From the NCBI GenBank assembly GCA_036568605.1, contig DATCSE010000240.1, forward strand, positions 1 to 44,885: DNA of 44,885 nt. The letters run 5' to 3'. The stretch comes from DATCSE01 sp036568605 (GTDB lineage: Bacteria; Pseudomonadota; Gammaproteobacteria; Burkholderiales; Burkholderiaceae_C). Both the position numbers and the translations under genes were made by a program. Positions 16,607 through 25,545 of this stretch are shown in pieces. The notes beneath the pieces are model-generated. The model had not been told where the DNA came from. It did not search any database and saw nothing but the letters and a program-made list of their open reading frames with translations. The number at the start of each line of letters is the position of its first letter. The stretch's first letter is position 1.

Positions 16607-17281
16607 TCACCGGCCGAAAAACTTCCAGTTCCCTTCCGAGACGACTTCGACCCTGCCATCCACCACTTTGATGGCGGTCTGGTCATCGATGGCGTAGGCC
16701 GGACATCCGAGGCCGGCTGCCCACCTTTCCGCAGCGGCCATCGTGTTCTCCGGAAGGTCCGGGTGGTCCAGGTGCGGGAAGATCGAGAAGTCGACAACCC
16801 CCAGCGTGATGTCGTCGCCTGTGATGGACGGCTTGGTTTCGACGAAGTCCTCGCCAACCCGCGGGGTCATGACCATGCTCCCGGCGCTGAGGCCCACCCA
16901 GACGATGTCGGGCAGCGACTGCAGCAGGTTCGCGAGCCCCGACTGTCGCATCCAGTGACTCAGGTACACGGCATCGCCGCCGTTCACCAGCAGGACGTCC
17001 GTCTGCCGAACCCACGACTCCCAGCGCTCCTTGCGAATGCTGGGCAGCGCGGTGAGCTCGAGCACCCCCAAGGATTTCCACCCCAGCTCGCACATCGGCG
17101 TGCGAGGCTCCTTGCCGGCCAGGAAACGCCAGGCGCCTCCCGGCGTGCCGTACGGATGTCCGTAGCCGGCGGTGGGGATGCACAGGGCATGGGAGTCGGC
17201 GATCGGTTTGCGCAGCAGTTCGAGCAGCGCGTCGTGAATGCTCGCGTTCTTGATGCCGGCGGACGTAAGAAGTAGTTTCAT
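16607..17281 (-). CDS. Peptidase E (family S51) homologue
   Basis: 224 aa. The nucleophile elbow VWVGLSAGSMVM with Ser132 and the later IFPHLDH with His170 match the Ser-His of peptidase E (alpha-aspartyl dipeptidase). LLVNGGDAVYL near residue 97 is another conserved S51 block. Peptidase E cleaves Asp-X dipeptides in the cytoplasm. S51 also includes cyanophycinases, but the length and the lack of a signal favour peptidase E. The gene stands alone, with about 80-90 bases on each side, between the dienelactone hydrolase and Sco genes, all on the same strand. Confidence 0.85.
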   Translation of the reverse strand: MKLLLTSAGIKNASIHDALLELLRKPIADSHALCIPTAGYGHPYGTPGGAWRFLAGKEPRTPMCELGWKSLGVLELTALPSIRKERWESWVRQTDVLLVNGGDAVYLSHWMRQSGLANLLQSLPDIVWVGLSAGSMVMTPRVGEDFVETKPSITGDDITLGVVDFSIFPHLDHPDLPENTMAAAERWAAGLGCPAYAIDDQTAIKVVDGRVEVVSEGNWKFFGR

Positions 17282-17371
17282 GATGCCTTCCCGAAGCCTG
17301 GCCGAACGGGCCAGTCAGGGGAACGACGATCGGGGGCCCCGGGAATCGACATCGTCCTGCAGTGGTTCGTC

Positions 17372-17968
17372 TCAGGCCCGGTTCAGCATGTCCGCCAGGC
17401 TCTCCGGCGACGGCAGGTCATAGGTGCGCCAGACCAGCATCGCGCGCGTGTTGATCAGGCTGACGGACGTGGCGTGATCGGCGAGCGAGCCGCTGCCGGC
17501 GCCGAACAGCCGGGCGATGGCGTCCAGCCCTTCGGGTGCGGTCCGTGCCGCGATCCAGCCCGGACCCGCCGCGAAGCGCGCAAGCCAAGCGCGCATCGCC
17601 GCCGGCGTGTCTTCCAGCGGATTGATGCTGAGCGACAGCAACTGGACGCGCCGCGTTGCCGCATCGCGCAGGAGGCCTTGAACGCGGCTGAAGACGACGC
17701 CCTGGATCGGGCAGGTGGTGGTGCAACCGGTGAACATCAGGTGCAGCGCCGTCGCGCGGCCGCGCAGCAGCGTCGCCAGATCGGTCGATGTTCCATCGGC
17801 CAGCTGAAGCGGCAGCGCAGGCATCGGCACCGGTGGCGAGATGCGCCCGCCGTGGTACGGGATGACGCCCGGCTCCCCATGGGCGTGGCCGGGGGCTAGC
17901 ATGGCCAGCGCGCCCGCGGCTAGTGTGCCCAGCAGCCGGCGCCGGTCCAGGTCTGCGCGCTCAGCCAC
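17372..17968 (-). CDS. SCO1/SenC copper chaperone family protein
   Basis: 198 aa with a thioredoxin-like fold. The copper site Cys82-x3-Cys86 (GCTTTCPIQG) and the distal His165 (DHATSV) are both present, so it should bind copper. The N-terminus has an Arg-Arg-Arg cluster (DRRRLLGTLAAG) and a hydrophobic segment, a Tat- or Sec-type export signal, with a probable cleavage near GHAHG. Sco proteins usually load or reduce the CuA site of cytochrome oxidase. Here the gene overlaps a cytochrome c gene by 8 bases and is third in an operon led by a galactose oxidase, so it may supply copper to that enzyme. No cytochrome oxidase genes are nearby. Confidence 0.9.
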   Translation of the reverse strand: MAERADLDRRRLLGTLAAGALAMLAPGHAHGEPGVIPYHGGRISPPVPMPALPLQLADGTSTDLATLLRGRATALHLMFTGCTTTCPIQGVVFSRVQGLLRDAATRRVQLLSLSINPLEDTPAAMRAWLARFAAGPGWIAARTAPEGLDAIARLFGAGSGSLADHATSVSLINTRAMLVWRTYDLPSPESLADMLNRA

Positions 17969-18410
17969 GTTGCTCGTCGACCAGGTATTGCCACAAGGCT
18001 GCGCAGTCCGACGCCGGGACCGCGTAGCGCGGCATCTGCACGTTGACGATCAGTTGGGCCGGATCCTGTCCGGTCTCGAGCAGCCGACAGAACGACGCCA
18101 TGTCGTACCGCGAACTCGGTCCTCCGCGGCGTTCGCGGGGAGCGATCAGCCAGGCCCGCGTCAATGGCGGAGCGACGGTGCGCTGGACGCGCGGGCTGCC
18201 GGCGGAGTCGTGGCAGTTCGCACAGCGCAGCACCTCGGCCGGCAGATCGCCCGGATGCAGCGCGATGCGCCCGGACAGCGGCGCGTCGCCGACGAACAGC
18301 GCCCGACCCCGCGCGGCGTCCGGCCCGTCCCCGGCCGCCGGGCCGGCGAACGCCGGCAGGGCGATCAGCGTCGTCGCGCAGAACAGCCGCGCTGCACGCG
18401 CGCCGGTCAT
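17961..18410 (-). CDS. Exported mono-haem c-type cytochrome
   Basis: 149 aa from the ATG at 18408-18410, overlapping the galactose oxidase stop codon by 4 bases (ATGA). A Sec signal peptide (residues 1-22, ending AFA) is followed by one haem site CANCH (63-67). A probable axial Met is Met126 in VQMPRY. RGRALFVGDAPLSGRI is a typical cytochrome c N-terminal helix region. It should be periplasmic and carry electrons. Its place between a copper radical oxidase and a Sco protein suggests it works with them, either as electron acceptor or in copper reduction. The direct partner is unknown. Confidence 0.9.
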   Translation of the reverse strand: MTGARAARLFCATTLIALPAFAGPAAGDGPDAARGRALFVGDAPLSGRIALHPGDLPAEVLRCANCHDSAGSPRVQRTVAPPLTRAWLIAPRERRGGPSSRYDMASFCRLLETGQDPAQLIVNVQMPRYAVPASDCAALWQYLVDEQRG

Positions 18411-20797
18411 GGAATCTGCAGCGTCACGGCCACGCTGGGCACGCCGTTCGCATTCATCGCGAAGAGCATGTAGTAGCCGGGCAGCACGATGCCGGGGTCC
18501 GACGGGATCGCCAGGCTGTAGGTGTTGACGCCGTTGGCCGTGGCGGTGAGCGGCACGCGCCGCTGGTCGTTGTTGGTCGTGTGCGTGACCGCGCTCAGCC
18601 GGACCAGCGCAAAGGAACTGACCGCGGTGCTGGTGCCGACCGTGATCGAGTCGCCGCGGGTCCCGGTGGACGGTGCCGATTGGATCGCCGGTCGCGCGGC
18701 GGCGGCACCGTTCGCGTCGAGCAGGTACGGCGGCGTCAGGATCTCGGCGTCGCTGTGGTTCTGTGCGCAGCCCGTTCCGCACAGGCCGCCGCCGCCGACG
18801 AAGACTCGGCCGTCCGGCAGCAGCAGCGCCGTGCTGTGGTACGTGCGCGGCGTCTTCATCGGCGCCAGCAGGTTCCAGCTGCCGGTGGCCGGATCCCAGA
18901 TCTCCGGCGTCAGCACCGCGGAGGTGTCGGTGAAGGGCTGCGGGATGGATTGGCCGCCGACCACCACCACCTGCCCGGTCGGCAGGACGACCGCATTGCT
19001 CATCGCCCGCGGGTAGTACAGGCTCGCTTGCTGCTGCACCACCGGCGCCTGCCCGAAGCCCTTGCCGATGTCGATCGTGTAGGCCGCGCTGCTGGCGTAG
19101 GTCGGTTGGGCGTAGTTCTGCTGGTACGCGATCGCCCCGCCGACCTTCAGGATCTTGCCGATGTCGTAGAGCACCGCGTTGCCGTTGATGCTGAAACCAT
19201 CGATGCCGCGCAGCCCGGCGGACTGGATGGCGCCGTTGCCGCCGGTCGAGATCCAGTTCATCTGCGAGCTCGGGCCGGCATGGAACACCGCGCCGTCGGC
19301 CTGCGCGAACAGCCACAGGTGGTTGTCGGCGCGGTAGACACCCTGCGGGTCGGGGCCAAGGACGTTGGTCGGCGGCACGCCGTTCAGAAGCGCCCAGCCG
19401 CTGTCGGCGTTCCACGCCTCGCCGTTCTTCCCGCCCTGGCCGCCGCTCCACGAGCCGCCGAGCGTGAACACGTTGCCGTTGGACAGCGGCGTGCTGCCCT
19501 GGTAGCCGCGCGGGATGTTCATCGTCGCGGCGGCGCTCCAGGTGTTGGTGCGCCAGTCGTAGAGCGAGGTCTTCGGGCTGCTGTCGCCGCCGTTGACCAG
19601 CAGCCGGCCGTCCGCGAGCATCGCCGTGCCGGGGCAGAACATGTCGGCGCCGGCCGACGTCTCCAGCTGCTGCGACGAGCTGTTGGTGGCCGGATCGAAC
19701 AGCGCGTAGTAGGTTTGCGTGGTCGCGTATCCGACGTCGCCCTGGAACGAGAACAGCCCGTTGGCGGACCACATCATCACCTTGCCGCTCGGCAGGTTGG
19801 CGGCGCCCACCGGGTTGACCGCGAGCGGGATCACCGCGGACCACGACGACGGCAGCGTGGCCGGCGGCGCGACCAGCGGCAGCATCTTGAACTGCTCGCT
19901 GAAGGCGGTGGTGTTGCCGCAGGTCCGCTGGACGATGGCGGCGCCGGCGGCCATCGAGTTGCCGGACACGTCGACGCACAGGCCGCTGCCGCGCGAGACG
20001 ATGTGGTACCCGCTGCCGTAGGAGACGAAGGACCACTGGTCGTTCGTCGCGTTGGCCTGGCACGGCCACTGGATCAGCTGGGTGCCGTTGGTGCCGGTGC
20101 CGCCGTAGACGTTCAGGCACATGCCGCTGCTCTGCAGCACGAGCTGGCTGTAGCCGTTGGCAAGCTTCTGGATCTTCCAGCTGCGGTCAGCGGTGCCGCT
20201 GCAGATGTCTTGCGTCACCGAGGCGGCCCGCGCCGTGGAGCCTCCGGGAACGCCGATGCACAGGCTGCTGGACGCGACCATCAGCGTGACGACTCCGGAG
20301 GCCGGCGGGACGGTCAGCGTGAACTGGTCGTTCAGCGCGGCCGTGCCCTGGCAGGTCCACTGGATCAGCTGCGTGCCGCTGGCCGCGGAGCCGCCCGGCA
20401 CGTTGACGCACAGGCCGCTGCCGAGCGAGACGAGGTGGTAGTTGCTACCGATGGCCACCACAGCCCATTGATCGTTGCCCACGCCGGACTGGCAGGGATA
20501 CTGGATCAGCTTGGCTCCGTTCGCCCCATTGCCGCCGTTGATGTTCAGGCACAGGCCGCTCACCTGCGACACGAGTTGGTAGTAGCCATTGCCCTGCGGC
20601 ACCAGGGTCCAGCTCGTCTCGGCGCCGCCGGTGCACGGAATCTGCGCGACGGGTGTCAGGGACGCGGTGGCGGCGCCGGCGACGCCCACGCACAGCCGGT
20701 TGCCCGCGTTGACGATCTGTGTGCTGGTGGCCGCCTGCGCGGGAGACAGCCAAGTCATGAACAGCAATAGGCAGGCCGCAGCCAATCGGCAAAGCAT
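18407..20797 (-). CDS. Galactose oxidase-like copper radical oxidase with two ricin B-type lectin domains
   Basis: 796 aa from the ATG at 20795-20797, preceded by GGAGGG. A Sec signal peptide covers residues 1-22. Two beta-trefoil ricin-type lectin domains follow (about 24-163 and 168-306), with repeated LC(L/V)(N/G)V and QxW-type elements. The catalytic propeller (about 315-710) and C-terminal beta domain hold every key residue of Fusarium galactose oxidase: Cys388 (MFCPG) and Tyr432 (RGYQG) for the thioether cofactor, Trp450 (GGSW), Tyr653-His654 (RTYHS) and His739 (VTHT). The expected reaction is oxidation of a primary alcohol such as galactose C6 to an aldehyde, making H2O2. The fungal enzyme has a different N-terminal lectin-like domain. 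It is the first gene of an overlapping operon with the cytochrome c and Sco genes. Confidence 0.93.
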   Translation of the reverse strand: MLCRLAAACLLLFMTWLSPAQAATSTQIVNAGNRLCVGVAGAATASLTPVAQIPCTGGAETSWTLVPQGNGYYQLVSQVSGLCLNINGGNGANGAKLIQYPCQSGVGNDQWAVVAIGSNYHLVSLGSGLCVNVPGGSAASGTQLIQWTCQGTAALNDQFTLTVPPASGVVTLMVASSSLCIGVPGGSTARAASVTQDICSGTADRSWKIQKLANGYSQLVLQSSGMCLNVYGGTGTNGTQLIQWPCQANATNDQWSFVSYGSGYHIVSRGSGLCVDVSGNSMAAGAAIVQRTCGNTTAFSEQFKMLPLVAPPATLPSSWSAVIPLAVNPVGAANLPSGKVMMWSANGLFSFQGDVGYATTQTYYALFDPATNSSSQQLETSAGADMFCPGTAMLADGRLLVNGGDSSPKTSLYDWRTNTWSAAATMNIPRGYQGSTPLSNGNVFTLGGSWSGGQGGKNGEAWNADSGWALLNGVPPTNVLGPDPQGVYRADNHLWLFAQADGAVFHAGPSSQMNWISTGGNGAIQSAGLRGIDGFSINGNAVLYDIGKILKVGGAIAYQQNYAQPTYASSAAYTIDIGKGFGQAPVVQQQASLYYPRAMSNAVVLPTGQVVVVGGQSIPQPFTDTSAVLTPEIWDPATGSWNLLAPMKTPRTYHSTALLLPDGRVFVGGGGLCGTGCAQNHSDAEILTPPYLLDANGAAAARPAIQSAPSTGTRGDSITVGTSTAVSSFALVRLSAVTHTTNNDQRRVPLTATANGVNTYSLAIPSDPGIVLPGYYMLFAMNANGVPSVAVTLQIP

Positions 20798-21022
20798 CGG
20801 GTTTCCCTCCGTCGTTGTAGTCGTCGGTGTTGCGAGCAATTCGGCCCGGCATCTGGATGCCGGCGGCTCACCACCCATTTAGGCGGCGACAGTGTCGACA
20901 GAGCCTCTGGGTGTGTCGACCCCTAGATCACGGGACGAGCCACCGAGCATCGCGGGTCGCATCGGGCTCGACAGAGACCTGACAGGCATCGCGATTGCCG
21001 ACGCAGCGTCATCGCAGCACTG

Positions 21023-21039
21023 CAGGCGCCAGGCGCCTG
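21023..21039. repeat. 17-base palindrome upstream of asmA
   Basis: CAGGCGCCAGGCGCCTG is a perfect inverted repeat with 8-base arms around a single A. It lies 40 bases before the AsmA ATG, in the 282-base divergent gap with the galactose oxidase gene. It could be an operator or a cruciform. A hairpin with a one-base loop is unlikely in RNA. The rest of this gap shows no gene. Confidence 0.4.
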
Positions 21040-21079
21040 TCCCCCACGCCGTTTTCGCTCGGGCCATGAGGCCAGCATC

Positions 21080-23218
21080 ATGGGACTTCCCCCACTCGCC
21101 CGCGGCACCGCAGCACCCTCCACCGATGCGGGTGCCGCTGCGGCCGACCCCGCCAGGCTGCGGCGCCGGCGGCGCTGGCCGCGGGTCGTCATGGCGATCG
21201 CCGCCCTGCTGCTGATCCTGATAGCGGCCTTCGACTGGAACTGGCTGCGCGACCCGCTGAACGCGTACATCACGCGCAAGACCCATCGCGAGTTCACATC
21301 GTCCGACCTGCACGTCCGGCTCGGCATGACACCGACGATCCGCCTGCGAAACGTCGTGTTCGCGAACGCACCCTGGGCCGGCTCGGCGCCGATGGCGAAG
21401 TTCGGCGTGCTGGAGTTCTCGGTGTCGCTGCGCGACCTCTTCGACGGCAAGATCCTGGTCCCGCGCGTCGCGCTCACGGATTCCGATCTGCGCTTCGAGC
21501 GCCTGCCCGACGGTCGCAAGAACTGGAAGCTGTCCGATCCCTCCGACACATCGCCCAGCCGCTTGCGGATCAGCAGCCTGTCGGTCACCCGCGGCAGCGC
21601 GCAGTACATCGACCACAGCATTCCGTTTGCCCTGCGCATTGCGGTCAGCACCTTCGATCCGAACGCGCGCTCCGCCGCCTCGGATGCCGACGCGCCCCCC
21701 GTCAACAAGCGCTACACCACCCAATACGCGTTCGACGGCACCTATCGCGACGCGAAGTTCGCCGGCACCGCGCTGACCGGCGACGTACTCAGCTTTCAGG
21801 AGTCGGGCATCAACTTCCCGATCCGCGGCCACCTGGACGCCGGCACGACCCAGCTCGACCTGGAGGGTACGGTGGCCGATGCAGCAGAGCTCAGCGCGAT
21901 CGACGTGCGGCTGCGCATCGCCGGACAGACACTGGCCAACCTGTACCCGTTTCTGCTGCTGCCGCTGCCCGCGTCGCCGCCGTACCGCATCCAGGGGCAT
22001 CTCACGCAGCGCGGCACGCGCTATGGCTTCGACGAGATCCGGGGTCAGATCGGGTCGACGGACGTGGCAGGCAGTGCCGCGTATGTGCGGCAGCAGCCTC
22101 GCCCGTTGCTGCAGGCGAGCTTGCGCAGTGACTTGCTGAACCTGGGCGATCTGGGCCCCTTGATCGGCATCAAGACAAAGGCGTCTCCCAACGCCACGCC
22201 GCCCACGCAAGCGCAGACCAGCACCCGAGCCAGCGCGCAGGCCAAGGACAAGAGCGACAAGGCTGACCGCGTGCTGCCCGCCGGATTGGCGGCCGCCCCG
22301 GACGAACGTCTGCTGCCCACGGGCAAGTTGGCAGGCGAAAGGCTCAAGCTGATAGACGCCGACGCCGAACTGACCGCCAAGCGGGTCAAGGCCCCCGACA
22401 AGCTGGACGTCGAGAACGTGAAAGTCCAGCTGCATCTGCGCGACGCGGTGTTGACGCTGGCCCCCTTCGATGTCGATTTCGCGGGCGGACGCATCTTCTC
22501 GAGGATAGTGCTCGATGGCCGGCACCCGGTCCTGGCGATACGGACCGACGTCCGCGCGCGGCAGCTGGAGCTGAATCGGCTGCTGCCGCGCTCGCCCAAG
22601 ATCGTTCGATCGCAAGGCATGCTCGACGGCCATGTCGCGTTGAGCGGAACCGGCAATTCGATCGCCGACGCAGCGGCCACGTCGCAGGGCCATGTCAGCG
22701 CGTCGCTCTCGAAAGGCGAGATATCGAATCTCGTCGACGCCGCGGCCGGTCTGAACGGCGGCAAGGTCATCCGACTTCTGTTGAGCGGGGACAAACAAAT
22801 CGCGGTGCGCTGCGGCGCGGCCGCCTTCGATGTCCAAGCCGGACAGGGCCGCTCCAAGTTGTTCGTCGTCGACACCGAACAGACGCGGATCGACGCCAGC
22901 GGCAGCTTCGATCTCGCGCACGAACGATTCGACCTGACCATCGCACCGCAACCCAAGCACCCCGGCATCCTGTCGCTTCGAACGCCCGTGCGGCTGTTCG
23001 GCAGCTTCCGTCATCCCGATTACGAACTCGACAAGAAGAAGCTGGCACTGCGCGCCGGCGGTGCCGTGGCGCTTGCCACGGTCGCGCCATTGGCCGCGTT
23101 GATCCCGCTGATCGAGACCGGCCCCGGCTCGGACGTCCACTGCGAACGGTTGTTGCGAGGGGACTGGTCGCGCGACGACCGCAAGGAAGCTCCGAGAGTC
23201 GATGGCCCGAAGAAGTGA
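21080..23218 (+). CDS. AsmA family protein
   Basis: 712 aa. A cytoplasmic Arg-rich start (RLRRRRRWPR) precedes one membrane helix (about residues 36-51), with the rest in the periplasm. The N-terminal AsmA block (DLHVRLGMTPTIRLRNVVFAN, then LVPRVALTDSDLRFERLPDGRKNWKL) is typical. The C-terminal part has the ASGSFDLAHERFDLTIAPQPKH pattern of AsmA-like proteins, and the end is Lys/Asp-rich. A low-complexity Thr/Ala/Lys stretch near residues 370-395 may be a linker. AsmA-family proteins are related to bridge-like lipid carriers and affect outer-membrane lipid balance. Transport of phospholipid is family-level inference. It is divergent from the galactose oxidase gene and is followed by an AlkB gene on the same strand. 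Confidence 0.88.
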   Translation: MGLPPLARGTAAPSTDAGAAAADPARLRRRRRWPRVVMAIAALLLILIAAFDWNWLRDPLNAYITRKTHREFTSSDLHVRLGMTPTIRLRNVVFANAPWAGSAPMAKFGVLEFSVSLRDLFDGKILVPRVALTDSDLRFERLPDGRKNWKLSDPSDTSPSRLRISSLSVTRGSAQYIDHSIPFALRIAVSTFDPNARSAASDADAPPVNKRYTTQYAFDGTYRDAKFAGTALTGDVLSFQESGINFPIRGHLDAGTTQLDLEGTVADAAELSAIDVRLRIAGQTLANLYPFLLLPLPASPPYRIQGHLTQRGTRYGFDEIRGQIGSTDVAGSAAYVRQQPRPLLQASLRSDLLNLGDLGPLIGIKTKASPNATPPTQAQTSTRASAQAKDKSDKADRVLPAGLAAAPDERLLPTGKLAGERLKLIDADAELTAKRVKAPDKLDVENVKVQLHLRDAVLTLAPFDVDFAGGRIFSRIVLDGRHPVLAIRTDVRARQLELNRLLPRSPKIVRSQGMLDGHVALSGTGNSIADAAATSQGHVSASLSKGEISNLVDAAAGLNGGKVIRLLLSGDKQIAVRCGAAAFDVQAGQGRSKLFVVDTEQTRIDASGSFDLAHERFDLTIAPQPKHPGILSLRTPVRLFGSFRHPDYELDKKKLALRAGGAVALATVAPLAALIPLIETGPGSDVHCERLLRGDWSRDDRKEAPRVDGPKK

Positions 23219-23299
23219 ACCTCGCGCCGCGACCGCTCCGGGCCACGCGAAATCACGGGCCGGTTTGAAAGCCCTCGATGCCGTCCCCATCTGCGAACG

Positions 23300-23914
23300 A
23301 TGCAGCCATCACTGTTCGCGAACGCGGTCTTCTCGCTGCCCGACGGCTTGCGATTCGTCACCGACTTCCTGTCGCCAGCCGAGGAAGCGGAACTGCTGGC
23401 GGCGATCGGCGGGCTGCGGCTGACCGAGGCACGCTACAAGCAATATGTCGCCCGGCGCCGCGTCGCCGCATTCGGTGCAGCGTTCGACTACGAGACGAAC
23501 GAGCTGCTGGCCGCGCCGCCCATCCCCGAGGCGCTGCTTCCATTGCGCGCGAAGGTCGCGGCATGGCTGTCGGTCGAGCCGGCGCGCTTCGAACAGATCC
23601 TGGTCGCGGAGTATCGGACCGGAACGCCGCTCGGCTGGCATCGCGACGTTCCCGACTTCGAATCCATCGTCGGCATCTCGCTGCTGGGCAACGCCCGCAT
23701 GCGGTTCCGGCCCTACCCGCCCGCCACCGGTCGGACGCACAAGTCCGTCGAGCTCGATCTGCCGCCGCGCAGCGCTTATGTCCTGGAAGGCCCGGCGCGC
23801 TGGAAGTGGCAGCACAGCATTGCACCGACGCCGGACCATCGTTATTCGATCTCGCTGCGAACGCGACGCGGCGCACCGCAGCTGCTCTTGCAGGCCGTGC
23901 CGCCGAACCGCTGA
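23300..23914 (+). CDS. AlkB-like 2-oxoglutarate/Fe(II) dioxygenase
   Basis: 204 aa. The iron ligands His114 and Asp116 (GWHRDVP) and His172 (WQHSI), with Arg181 and Arg187 (RYSISLR) for 2-oxoglutarate and the substrate, match AlkB spacing. The FGAAFDYET segment resembles the nucleotide-recognition lid of AlkB homologues. It probably removes alkyl groups from DNA or RNA bases by oxidation, although some proteins of this group act on other substrates. It is not beside ada or alkA. It lies 81 bases after asmA on the same strand and is convergent with the chemoreceptor gene. Confidence 0.88.
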   Translation: MQPSLFANAVFSLPDGLRFVTDFLSPAEEAELLAAIGGLRLTEARYKQYVARRRVAAFGAAFDYETNELLAAPPIPEALLPLRAKVAAWLSVEPARFEQILVAEYRTGTPLGWHRDVPDFESIVGISLLGNARMRFRPYPPATGRTHKSVELDLPPRSAYVLEGPARWKWQHSIAPTPDHRYSISLRTRRGAPQLLLQAVPPNR

Positions 23915-23970
23915 TCATCGACAGCGACATCGCATGCGTCGCAGCCGCGGACGTGCTGATGGATGCGCAG

Positions 23971-25545
23971 TCATTGCGGCAATTCGCGGCCCGGATCAGC
24001 GTCGAGACGGAACACCGCGACCGCGTCGACCAGCTCGCTCGCCTGTCGCTTGAGGCTTTCGGCCGCGGCGGCCGATTGCTCCACCAGCGCCGCGTTCTGC
24101 TGCGTCACCTGGTCGAGCTGCGCCACCGCGTCGCCGACTTGGGCGATGCCGGTGCTTTGCTCCAGCGTGGCCGCGCTGATTTCAGCGATCAGGTCGTTGA
24201 CATGCTGCACATGGGTCGCGACATCGTCCATCGTGCGACCGGCCTCGCCCGCCTGCGTGCTGCCGATCTCGACTCTCTGGACGCCGTCATGGATCAGTGT
24301 CCTGACTTGCCGGGCCGCGGCGGCGCTGCGCTGCGCGAGGGTGCGCACCTCGGCCGCCACGACAGCGAAGCCGCGACCTTGTTCACCGGCACGCGCCGCC
24401 TCGACGGCGGCGTTCAGTGCGAGGACGTTGGTCTGGAACGCGAGGCCGTCGATCACGCCGATGATGTCGCCGATCTTCCTGCTCGACGAGGCGATCTGTT
24501 CCATGGTGCCGACGACCTGCTTGACCGCCGCGCGGCCGCGCAGCGCCATGTCGCTGGCCGTGACGGCGAGCTGCGCCGCCGCGCGGGCGGAATCGGCGTT
24601 GCTCGTCACGGTGCCGGTCAGCTCTTCCATCGAAGCAGCCGTCTGCTGCAGGTTCGCCGCCTGCTCCTCGGTCCGTTGCGACAGGTCCTCGTTGCCGGTG
24701 GCGATCTGGCTGGACCCGGTGGCGATGTTGTCGCTGTTGCGGCGGACCGTGCCGACGATCATGACCAGGCTCTCGTTCATGGCCATCAGGGCGCGCAGCA
24801 GCCGGCCTGTCTCGTCGCCGCGGGTGGCATCGATGCGCGAGGTCAGGTCACCGGCGGCCACTGTCTCGGCGATCTTCACCGCTTCGTCGATGGGGCCTGT
24901 GATCGAACGGGTGAGCCACCACGCAAACCCCGCTGCGATCACGAGCACCGCGAACCCGACACCGAACAGCATGGCGTGTGCCGAAGCGATGTCGAGCTTG
25001 ATCGTGGCGCCGCTCTGCTCCACCAGCTTGTTCTGGTAGGCCGCCAGCGCCTTCACATGGCCCTGCAAGGTCTCGACGGCAGGCAGGGTCTCGTCGGTCA
25101 GCAGCTGGACGGCGGCGTCGCGCTCGCCGTCCTGCAGCAGCTTGTCCACCTTGGTGAATGAAGCCACATAGGCCGCGCGCTCTCGCTTGATCACCGCCAG
25201 CATGTCACGGTCTTCTGCCGTGCGGACCATTCGGTCGAGTGTGGCGAGCGCGGCGCTGACGGTTTCCTTGTTGGCGGCGATCCGCTGCCGCAGCTGAGCC
25301 ATTCGCTCGCGGTCAGCGGTGAAGAACAGCTCCATCGTTCGCTGCGCGTTGGCGCGCGTCGTGGCATTCAGCGTGGCGGCCGCGTCGGCCCTGACCCAGT
25401 CGCGTTCGAGGATCTTGTCCGCCTCGTCGCCGATGGCCGAAAAACGAGTGACCGCCAACGCGATCATCGCCCCCATCAGCAGCAGGACGAGCCCGAATCC
25501 GAGGCCCAGGCGGATGCCGATCTTGCAGTTCTTGATGAAGTTCAC
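23971..25545 (-). CDS. Methyl-accepting chemotaxis protein
   Basis: 524 aa from a GTG at 25543-25545, with AGGGAG nine bases upstream. The N-terminus (VNFIKNCKIGIRLGLGFG) is the usual start for this group, whereas a longer frame to 25755 has an unconserved extension. Order: TM1 about 13-35, a four-helix-bundle periplasmic sensor to about 188, TM2 about 189-211, HAMP about 212-265, and a signalling domain with the conserved hairpin tip near 370-405 (QTNVLALNAAVEAARAGEQG). Methylation-type EEQAANLQQTAASMEEL sequence is present. The C-terminus lacks the NWETF-type pentapeptide that tethers CheR/CheB. The ligand is unknown. It is divergent from the PAS histidine kinase gene. Confidence 0.93.
   Translation of the reverse strand: MNFIKNCKIGIRLGLGFGLVLLLMGAMIALAVTRFSAIGDEADKILERDWVRADAAATLNATTRANAQRTMELFFTADRERMAQLRQRIAANKETVSAALATLDRMVRTAEDRDMLAVIKRERAAYVASFTKVDKLLQDGERDAAVQLLTDETLPAVETLQGHVKALAAYQNKLVEQSGATIKLDIASAHAMLFGVGFAVLVIAAGFAWWLTRSITGPIDEAVKIAETVAAGDLTSRIDATRGDETGRLLRALMAMNESLVMIVGTVRRNSDNIATGSSQIATGNEDLSQRTEEQAANLQQTAASMEELTGTVTSNADSARAAAQLAVTASDMALRGRAAVKQVVGTMEQIASSSRKIGDIIGVIDGLAFQTNVLALNAAVEAARAGEQGRGFAVVAAEVRTLAQRSAAAARQVRTLIHDGVQRVEIGSTQAGEAGRTMDDVATHVQHVNDLIAEISAATLEQSTGIAQVGDAVAQLDQVTQQNAALVEQSAAAAESLKRQASELVDAVAVFRLDADPGRELPQ

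Noticed and set aside
17372..17968. Sco gene as part of a cytochrome oxidase assembly operon
   Set aside because: No cox, cta or haem synthesis genes are present. The overlapping upstream genes are a cytochrome c and a galactose oxidase.
18164..20770. Plus-strand open frame of 868 codons opposite the galactose oxidase gene
   Set aside because: The minus strand contains all copper radical oxidase residues. The plus frame is low-complexity Arg/Ala/Val sequence.
20879..23290. Minus-strand open frame of 803 codons opposite asmA
   Set aside because: The plus strand carries a convincing AsmA protein with a membrane helix and family motifs. The minus frame has no domain and no ribosome site.
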